A DNA stretch of 10,604 bases, from NCBI GenBank assembly GCA_029259835.1, contig JAJDEL010000470.1, positions 1-10,604 on the forward strand. Direction: 5' to 3'. The position numbers and the translations under genes were made by a program. The stretch comes from Planctomicrobium sp. (GTDB lineage Bacteria; Planctomycetota; Planctomycetia; Planctomycetales; Planctomycetaceae). Position 1 is the first letter of the stretch, and each line of letters starts with the position of its first letter. Under the pieces are notes generated by a model. That model worked only from the letters and a program-made list of their open reading frames with translations. It was not told where the DNA came from and did no database searches. This document shows positions 1 through 4,388 of this stretch, piece after piece.

Positions 1-23
1 TTTTGAGAGCATCCTTTTTAGTG

Positions 24-49
24 GTACACTTTATAGTGTACGGCAAACG
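24..49 (+). repeat. Palindrome E1 with GGCAAACG tail
   Basis: Positions 24-30 (GTACACT) and 35-41 (AGTGTAC) form a perfect 7-bp inverted repeat around a 4-base loop. It is followed directly by GGCAAACG (42-49). No T-run follows the stem on either strand, so it does not look like an intrinsic terminator for the transporter gene that ends at 93. The same tail follows palindromes at 905-944, 2488-2520 and 9417-9450, so I interpret it as one copy of a dispersed hairpin element. A simple operator is the alternative. Confidence 0.5.
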
Positions 50-92
50 CTCAGCCCATTATGCGCCGGTCATCGACAGAAATCCAGAGAAT

Positions 93-866
93 TTACGCAA
101 ACCCGCTCAACATCACCCCACAGACGTATGCGAGCGCGGCAGCGATTCCGCCGACGAAGAGCGTTTCCAAGCCGGAATAAAACCAATGATGGTCGACGAA
201 TCGAGACTTCGTAGCTCCGACCAGAAAGAACGCAACACCAGTTAACACTGTACTAATTAGGTAAGGTTGAGCCGAGATTTCAATACCGATCAGAGCCACT
301 AGAAATGGCAGTAATGGGATCGTCCCAACGACGATGAACGCCACTAACGTTGTCGTCGCTGCTTTCCACGCAGAGATCGGCGTCAGCGAAAGACCATGCT
401 CTTCCTGTAGCATCGTCTCAACCCAGCGTTTTTTATCATCCGTAATGACATCAACAACTTGGTCAAGCAGCTCGCCTTCGAATCCTTTCTGCAAAAAAAT
501 CTGACGAATCTCCTCCCGTTCACCTTCCGGCACTTTTTCGATGTGATGGTGTTCCATCAGCCGTAGCTTTGCCAGTTGCTCTTGTTCGGCACGCGTCCCC
601 ATAAAGTTACCAGCCGCCATACTGAAACCATCGCCAACTAAATTTGCGATCCCCAGAATCAGGACGACACTTGATGAGAGTCCAGCGCCTGCGACTCCGG
701 AAACGACAGCAAAGGTTGTCACCGCTCCATCAATCGCACCATAGATGAAGTCCTTGAGATAAGAAGGACGATTTTGCTGCGCCAGGCGTTCTTCGATCAT
801 CTGCGGAGCATGTGAATGCTCCAACGGTTGTCGAAGCAGTTCGTCGTTAGATTGAGGATCGCTCAT
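93..866 (-). CDS. VIT1/CCC1-family membrane metal transporter
   Basis: This 257-residue integral membrane protein belongs to the VIT1/CCC1 family, whose characterised members move Fe2+ or Mn2+ out of the cytoplasm by proton exchange. The diagnostic first helix is present at about residues 39-62 (FIYGAIDGAVTTFAVVSG), with the conserved acidic residue at Asp46. The second helix carries the GDGFSMAAGNFMG segment (about 78-90), with Met83 near the expected pore methionine. A charged cytoplasmic stretch rich in Glu and His (about 93-165, including EHHHIE) sits where the family's metal-binding domain lies. Three further hydrophobic helices follow (about 168-192, 200-218 and 232-254). I chose the ATG at 866; extending to 887 would need a TTG start and adds seven unremarkable residues. 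No clear Shine-Dalgarno site is visible. It lies 90 bases after the CBM9-like gene on the same strand and may be co-transcribed with it. Family assignment is secure; iron versus manganese is not resolved. Confidence 0.9.
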   Translation of the reverse strand: MSDPQSNDELLRQPLEHSHAPQMIEERLAQQNRPSYLKDFIYGAIDGAVTTFAVVSGVAGAGLSSSVVLILGIANLVGDGFSMAAGNFMGTRAEQEQLAKLRLMEHHHIEKVPEGEREEIRQIFLQKGFEGELLDQVVDVITDDKKRWVETMLQEEHGLSLTPISAWKAATTTLVAFIVVGTIPLLPFLVALIGIEISAQPYLISTVLTGVAFFLVGATKSRFVDHHWFYSGLETLFVGGIAAALAYVCGVMLSGFA

Positions 867-904
867 CACGCAATTCCGGACTTTCAATTATTGTTTTGAC
901 ATTC

Positions 905-944
905 ACTTAAAGTACACGGCAAAACAGATGCGTATTTTGTACTT
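905..944 (+). repeat. Palindrome E2 with GGCAAAAC tail
   Basis: A short imperfect palindrome, CACTTAAAGT (904-913), runs into ACACGGCAAAAC (914-925). AAGTAC (910-915) can also pair with GTACTT (939-944), with AAAA/TTTT pairing possible inside. The stretch AGT-GT/AC-ACGGCAAA matches the copy at 35-47 at 11 of 13 positions, so the transporter gene is bracketed by two similar sequences in the same orientation. It occupies most of the gap between the CBM9-like gene and the transporter gene. There is no T-run, so a role as terminator is not supported. Confidence 0.4.
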
Positions 945-956
945 CAAAAACGTTGA

Positions 957-1613
957 TCACTCCGCAGCTAATTCCAGACTTGCCCACAATGTTGGGTCGC
1001 TTTGAAATGGAAATTCCTCGCCTACGGTGAAGAACTGATTTCCGAGTTCTCGATCATTCACGCTGATGTAAAACCCCATTCGCGAGTACGTCTCTGGATC
1101 GAATCCGTAGAGCGACTCCGTTGGGAACCAAACCGAAACAGTGTAGCCGGTTTCGTCGGCTTCACTTTCAATCAGAATCGCTTCTTCATCGACTTCTGGT
1201 GCGTCGTCACTGGCTCTGGGAACTGGAAGTTGTTTGATGATCGGCGACATACCATCGGCACCTTCTCCAACCGGAAGCAGGCAGAAGTAATGGCAGTACT
1301 TAGACGCCCGATGGATATTCTGCGTGTCGCGCGTATCGAGCCAAAGCTGAACACCATCGGATTTCAGTACAGAATCAGGCGAACAGTCAGGCCAATCGGT
1401 CTTGCCTGTCACCGTCACTGATATCGCCAGGCCGTTCGAATTCCAGGCCATCGACAGCCGTGCAAAGTCCTGAGTGCTTTCCATGGACGAAGGGAACGGA
1501 ACCTCCGCCGTTTTCGGTAACTTCAGCAACGGCGCCTTCGCGCGCGGCAGCTTGTCAATCCGTGAAATCGGAATCGAGTATCGAAATAGAAATGGTGCAG
1601 GAACAAGACTCAT
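957..1613 (-). CDS. CBM9/DOMON-like beta-sandwich protein, function unknown
   Basis: A small acidic protein of about 218 residues. Its body has the alternating beta-strand pattern of the CBM9/DOMON-like fold: a strand segment ending in WNSNGLAISVTVTGK, then DGVQLWLDTRDTQNIHRAS, the typical core in which a predicted strand ends in a D-T-R-D turn, and a C-terminal strand pair around GFYISVNDRE. Proteins of this type in planctomycetes are annotated as CBM9-family or DOMON-domain proteins, without a known ligand. There is no signal peptide and no membrane helix, so it should be cytoplasmic, which is unusual for a carbohydrate-binding module. No catalytic domain is attached. The ATG at 1613 shares its A with the TGA stop of the upstream CPBP protease gene (TGATG); a GTG one codon earlier would give a 4-base overlap. 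This arrangement implies translational coupling and a shared job. Fold assignment is from pattern recognition only, and the ligand is unknown. Confidence 0.65.
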   Translation of the reverse strand: MSLVPAPFLFRYSIPISRIDKLPRAKAPLLKLPKTAEVPFPSSMESTQDFARLSMAWNSNGLAISVTVTGKTDWPDCSPDSVLKSDGVQLWLDTRDTQNIHRASKYCHYFCLLPVGEGADGMSPIIKQLPVPRASDDAPEVDEEAILIESEADETGYTVSVWFPTESLYGFDPETYSRMGFYISVNDRELGNQFFTVGEEFPFQSDPTLWASLELAAE

Positions 1614-2464
1614 CACAGTACGTCCGGTGGGTAAATCTGCTTCACATAATTTGTGAAGAGCGTCAGGCCGAGATTTAAAGCATTAAATAAAGCATGAATG
1701 ATCACAATGGAAGCAAAACTCCGGCGACGGTGATACACCACGCCCAATATCAAGGCCAACGGCAATAGAGCGAGAGAGTCCGGGAATCCATGCACAGCAG
1801 CGAAGATCATTGCTGTTCCGATAATTGCCGGAGTCACACCCACCCAGCGGACCAACCAGGATTGCAAAATCACGCGGAACATCAGTTCCTCTAGTAACGG
1901 GGCAACAATCACAGCAACGATGACGATTCCTGCGAATTCAGTTCCAAATCCTCGTTCTTCCAATAAGCGAAGATATGGATGTGTTGTCTCAGCAGAGCGA
2001 TGACGAAGCGTCAGCCAGATCACGGAGAATGCAGGGACCAGAGACGCTATAAAACCTAAAAAACCATCTCTAACCTGCCTCATCTTGTCATCACTTCGAA
2101 AACCAAGCCGACACAAGTCCGTCCACCGCTGGGACATCGTAGTCAAAATGAGCATCAGAATGACGCCGAAGATCAGGCCTCCTACGATTGATGCGTTGAC
2201 ACTTTCCACAATTCGTTCAGCATCAAATTTTCCGTTTGGTCTCGTTTGATGCAATCGATCCCACAAGGTCATCCCGATGTAGGCCAAAGTTAACACCGCT
2301 GCGAATGGTGGAACCGGTGCCAAGTCGGACCGAAACCGTTTCGGCAGAGCAGGTTTCCCGGAATGAAGATTGAGAAAGCCCCAAACCCAAACGGCACCAC
2401 TGCTGACAAACAACAGCAATATTGCCAGTCCAACGAGTCCAACGATGATTTCCGGGAAATTCAT
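1613..2464 (-). CDS. CPBP-family intramembrane glutamic protease (CAAX protease/Abi-like)
   Basis: A 283-residue multi-pass membrane protein with all three CPBP signature motifs in order: E-E-x-x-x-R at residues 192-197 (LEELMFR), F-x-x-x-H at 221-225 (FAAVH) and H-x-x-x-N at 257-261 (HALFN). These residues form the active site of the Rce1/CAAX-protease superfamily, so the protein should be a catalytically competent intramembrane protease. The N-terminal half (a helix at about 6-30, others at about 52-68 and 90-110) is less conserved and may give substrate specificity. I place the start at the ATG at 2464, which begins directly with a membrane helix. The in-frame GTG at 2500 lies inside a strong palindrome and adds twelve polar residues. 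No Shine-Dalgarno site precedes either. The gene overlaps the following CBM9-like gene by one base, making a two-gene unit. Bacterial members act in prenyl-protein-like processing, bacteriocin immunity or signalling; which applies here cannot be told. Confidence 0.9.
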   Translation of the reverse strand: MNFPEIIVGLVGLAILLLFVSSGAVWVWGFLNLHSGKPALPKRFRSDLAPVPPFAAVLTLAYIGMTLWDRLHQTRPNGKFDAERIVESVNASIVGGLIFGVILMLILTTMSQRWTDLCRLGFRSDDKMRQVRDGFLGFIASLVPAFSVIWLTLRHRSAETTHPYLRLLEERGFGTEFAGIVIVAVIVAPLLEELMFRVILQSWLVRWVGVTPAIIGTAMIFAAVHGFPDSLALLPLALILGVVYHRRRSFASIVIIHALFNALNLGLTLFTNYVKQIYPPDVL

Positions 2465-2487
2465 GCGAATTACTTGAAATGCAGCAT

Positions 2488-2520
2488 GTTTGCCACCCAC
2501 TTTAAGTGGGTGGCGAAACG
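2488..2520 (+). repeat. Palindrome E3, 11-bp perfect stem with GGCGAAACG tail
   Basis: GCCACCCACTT (2492-2502) and AAGTGGGTGGC (2504-2514) are a perfect 11-bp inverted repeat around a single T (2503). The pairing continues outward as GTTT (2488-2491) with AAAC (2516-2519), leaving one bulged G at 2515. As RNA it would make a stem of 13 to 15 pairs with a very short loop. It lies 24 bases upstream of the protease start, so it would fall in that mRNA's leader if transcription begins further upstream. No T-run follows on either strand. It shares the 9-mer GGCGAAACG with the palindrome at 9417-9450. Confidence 0.75.
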
Positions 2521-2715
2521 ACCATTTTTATCGACTTGCATCACTCATCTTACTCAGAATTCACAACTCATTCTCTGCACCTTGTGCAATTTTGCGTCAC
2601 ACGCGACCAATTATCGATTCACTTCCCTTGCTTTTGATCACTTGTCCTTCGGCCCGCTGAGAAATTCGTTCCACAATGGTAGACTTCTCGGTCACAGACT
2701 GCTATCAAATGCAGG

Positions 2716-2745
2716 TTGACGGAAATTTGGAACCCAATTTACATA
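2716..2745 (+). promoter_or_regulatory. Possible sigma70-like promoter of fae
   Basis: TTGACG (2716-2721) is a good -35 match. TACATA (2740-2745) lies 18 bases downstream as a moderate -10 match. The predicted start point near 2752 would fall within the ribosome binding site and leave a leader of only about 14 bases, so the call is weak. The -35 match may be chance. Confidence 0.25.
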
Positions 2746-2749
2746 TTCT

Positions 2750-2755
2750 GAGGAG
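2750..2755 (+). promoter_or_regulatory. Ribosome binding site of fae
   Basis: GAGGAG lies 10 bases before the ATG at 2766. It decides the start: the open frame continues upstream to 2676, but only the 2766 start has a Shine-Dalgarno site and gives the normal Fae N-terminus. Confidence 0.75.
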
Positions 2756-2765
2756 TAGAGAAACA

Positions 2766-3266
2766 ATGTCATTTCAGGTTGGTGAAGCCCTTGTGGGCGA
2801 AGGTAATGAAGTCTCACACATCGATTTGCTCATCGGCGACAAGAGCGGTCCTGCCGGCGTTGCTTTCGCAAACGCTCTGTCAACTCAGTCCCAAGGTCAC
2901 AGCACTTTGCTGGCTGTCCTTGAGCCAAATTTGCTTGTGAAGCCTGCGACTGTCATGGTCACAAAAGTCACGATCAAAGGTGCCAAGCAAGCCGTTCAGA
3001 TGTTCGGACCTGCTCAAAAAGCTGTTGCCGACGCTGTTGCCGCTTGCCTCGCCGAAGGAACGATTCCGAAAGATCAGGCAGATAACCTCTGTATTATCTG
3101 CGGCGTCTTCATTCACTGGGAAGCAGACGATGATCAAAAGATCTACCAGTACAACTACGAAGCGACAAAGCTCTCCATTGAACGAGCAATGAAGAACGAG
3201 CCTGGCGCTGATGAAGTCATCGCTAAGAAGGATACTTCAGCACATCCATTCTTCGCCAAAGACTAA
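2766..3266 (+). CDS. fae: Formaldehyde-activating enzyme (5,6,7,8-tetrahydromethanopterin hydro-lyase)
   Basis: This 166-residue protein is a full-length Fae, which condenses formaldehyde with tetrahydromethanopterin to methylene-H4MPT in the cytoplasm, the entry step of the H4MPT-linked formaldehyde oxidation pathway. The N-terminal family signature VGEALVGEGNEVSHIDLL is intact, including His18, the equivalent of the histidine proposed as catalytic acid/base in the Methylobacterium extorquens enzyme (His17 there). The conserved GPAGVAFANAL, the central FGPAQKAVADAVA and the C-terminal YNYEATKLSIERA segments are also present. Length matches characterised Fae proteins (about 170). The gene has a good ribosome binding site and is followed 42 bases later by a strong intrinsic terminator, then by the dehydrogenase that acts on its product. 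In planctomycetes the pathway is generally thought to serve formaldehyde detoxification or C1 metabolism. The remaining genes (mch, fhcABCD and cofactor biosynthesis) are not in this window. Confidence 0.96.
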   Translation: MSFQVGEALVGEGNEVSHIDLLIGDKSGPAGVAFANALSTQSQGHSTLLAVLEPNLLVKPATVMVTKVTIKGAKQAVQMFGPAQKAVADAVAACLAEGTIPKDQADNLCIICGVFIHWEADDDQKIYQYNYEATKLSIERAMKNEPGADEVIAKKDTSAHPFFAKD

Positions 3267-3308
3267 ATATTGACTCTGGCAACTCTCGTTGCCGGAATTG
3301 ATCATGAT

Positions 3309-3340
3309 AAACACCCTCGATTTCTGATCGGGGGTGTTTT
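3309..3340 (+). terminator. Intrinsic terminator between fae and mtdC
   Basis: Positions 3309-3321 (AAACACCCTCGAT) pair with 3327-3339 (ATCGGGGGTGTTT) over 13 pairs, with a single T-G wobble and the loop TTCTG (3322-3326). The stem ends in TTTT (3337-3340), followed by CGTTATTATT. The form is that of a rho-independent terminator for fae. It ends only 50 bases before the mtdC ATG. Confidence 0.85.
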
Positions 3341-3374
3341 CGTTATTATTGCACGACATTTTGACGGCATCTCT

Positions 3375-3380
3375 GAGGGA
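3375..3380 (+). promoter_or_regulatory. Ribosome binding site of mtdC
   Basis: GAGGGA lies 9 bases before the ATG at 3390. It selects this start over the open frame that extends back to 3270, which would begin upstream of the terminator hairpin and encode 40 residues foreign to the family. Confidence 0.65.
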
Positions 3381-3389
3381 CTCGCAGAC

Positions 3390-4244
3390 ATGAAAAAGAT
3401 TCTCATTCAACTCGATACCGACGCACTCCCTTCCTCATTCGACCGTGTCGTCGCTGTTGATGCTGGTGTGGATGAAGTGTTCAGCTATGGCTCCGTGACG
3501 CCGGAGAATGTGGAAGGTCTGGTCCATGGAGCAATCTTTACGCGTAAACCGGACGACTTGAAGAACACGGCCATCTTTATCGGTGGGAGTAACGTCGCCG
3601 CAGGTGAGCGTCTTTTGGAAAAAGTCTCTGGGACATTCTTCGGTCCAATGAGCGTCTCTGTGCTGATCGATTCCAACGGCTCGAACACGACCGCTGCTGC
3701 TGCGGTACAGTGTGCATCACAACACCTTGACTTCAAAACGACCGAAGCCCTCGTCTTGGGTGGCACAGGTCCAGTCGGTCATCGTTGCGGTCAAATTCTC
3801 GCATCGCAGGGAGCGACCGTTCGTATTTCATCTCGCAAAGAAGAACGCGCAGCAATCACTTGTGGCGAGATTCGCGGCGCTGTTCCAGATGCCAAAGTCG
3901 TCCCGTGTGCATTTTCCGACGATGGAATTGCCGCCGCTGTCGATGGAGTCAACCTGATCATCGCCGCAGGAGCTGCTGGTGTTCAATTCCTGACTGCAGA
4001 GGAACTGGAAAGTCTCGACCTCCTTAAAGTCGCGATCGACGTCAACGCTGTTCCACCAGTCGGATTAGAAGGCATCAGCCCTGGAGACAAAGCAGCACAG
4101 AAAAATGGAGCCATCAGTTTCGGAGCCATCGGCGTCGGCGGCCTCAAAATGAAAACCCACCGCGCCGCGGTTCAGAAGTTGTTTACCGCGAACAACCTCG
4201 TTCTCAACACGGCAGAGATTTACGAAATCGCTGGAGATGTTTGA
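3390..4244 (+). CDS. mtdC: NAD(P)-dependent methylene-H4MPT dehydrogenase (MtdC/MtdB class)
   Basis: This 284-residue soluble protein oxidises methylene-H4MPT to methenyl-H4MPT with NAD(P)+, using the product of the adjacent Fae. The N-terminal catalytic domain starts KKILIQLDTDALPSSFD and contains the pterin-side motif FFGP...DSNGSNTTAAAA (about residues 84-110). The Rossmann domain has the nucleotide-binding loop LGGTGPVGHRCG (about 123-134), followed by a basic S-R-K-E-E-R segment compatible with NADP binding. The end has DVNAVPP and GAIGVGGLKMKTHRA. The DSNGSNTTAAA signature, as I remember the families, is MtdA-like rather than MtdB-like (DPAGSFTTGAA). MtdC, described from the planctomycete Gemmata, is likewise closer in sequence to MtdA but works in the H4MPT pathway, so MtdC is the best label; MtdB or MtdA cannot be excluded without alignment. 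The ATG at 3390 has a ribosome binding site. The gene follows fae, with a terminator in between. Confidence 0.88.
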   Translation: MKKILIQLDTDALPSSFDRVVAVDAGVDEVFSYGSVTPENVEGLVHGAIFTRKPDDLKNTAIFIGGSNVAAGERLLEKVSGTFFGPMSVSVLIDSNGSNTTAAAAVQCASQHLDFKTTEALVLGGTGPVGHRCGQILASQGATVRISSRKEERAAITCGEIRGAVPDAKVVPCAFSDDGIAAAVDGVNLIIAAGAAGVQFLTAEELESLDLLKVAIDVNAVPPVGLEGISPGDKAAQKNGAISFGAIGVGGLKMKTHRAAVQKLFTANNLVLNTAEIYEIAGDV

Positions 4245-4295
4245 TTCAAGAGTTTGGCAGGCAACCCGGATTCATGCGACCTGATTTTGCCACTG

Positions 4296-4320
4296 AATGA
4301 GAATTGAAACGTCTCATTTT
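4296..4320 (+). terminator. Weak terminator candidate after mtdC
   Basis: AATGAGA (4296-4302) pairs with TCTCATT (4312-4318), with a 9-base loop, and is followed by only two more T. The stem is AT-rich and there is no real U-tract, so termination here is uncertain. It lies between the convergent ends of mtdC and the PSCyt gene. The rest of this 144-base gap shows nothing else. Confidence 0.3.
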
Positions 4321-4388
4321 GGATGAACTTTTCGGAACAGTTCTTGAATTGTTGTCCAGCTCTCATCCGGATAAAGAACGATTTCCCA

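Larger units (their letters stand above)
2465..2765. other. Divergent intergenic region between CPBP protease and fae
   Basis: This 301-base stretch separates two divergently transcribed units and contains no convincing gene. It holds the palindrome at 2488-2520, a weak sigma70-like promoter candidate for fae near 2716-2745 and the fae ribosome binding site at 2750-2755. An open frame runs into fae from 2676, but its 30 extra residues do not resemble Fae and it bypasses the good ribosome binding site. The rest (about 2521-2715) shows nothing I can name; it should contain the leftward promoter for the protease unit. Confidence 0.6.

Noticed and set aside
1002..1421. 139-codon open frame on the plus strand
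   Set aside because: It is antisense to the CBM9-like gene, with no start signals and no recognisable protein pattern.
2488..2520. Palindrome as an intrinsic terminator
   Set aside because: It lies upstream of both divergent genes and has no T-run on either side.
2676..2765. Upstream in-frame extension of fae
   Set aside because: The 30 extra residues do not resemble the Fae N-terminus, and the GAGGAG site fits only the ATG at 2766.
3270..3389. Upstream in-frame extension of the dehydrogenase gene
   Set aside because: It would begin before the terminator hairpin and encode 40 residues that are foreign to the family. A ribosome binding site precedes the ATG at 3390.
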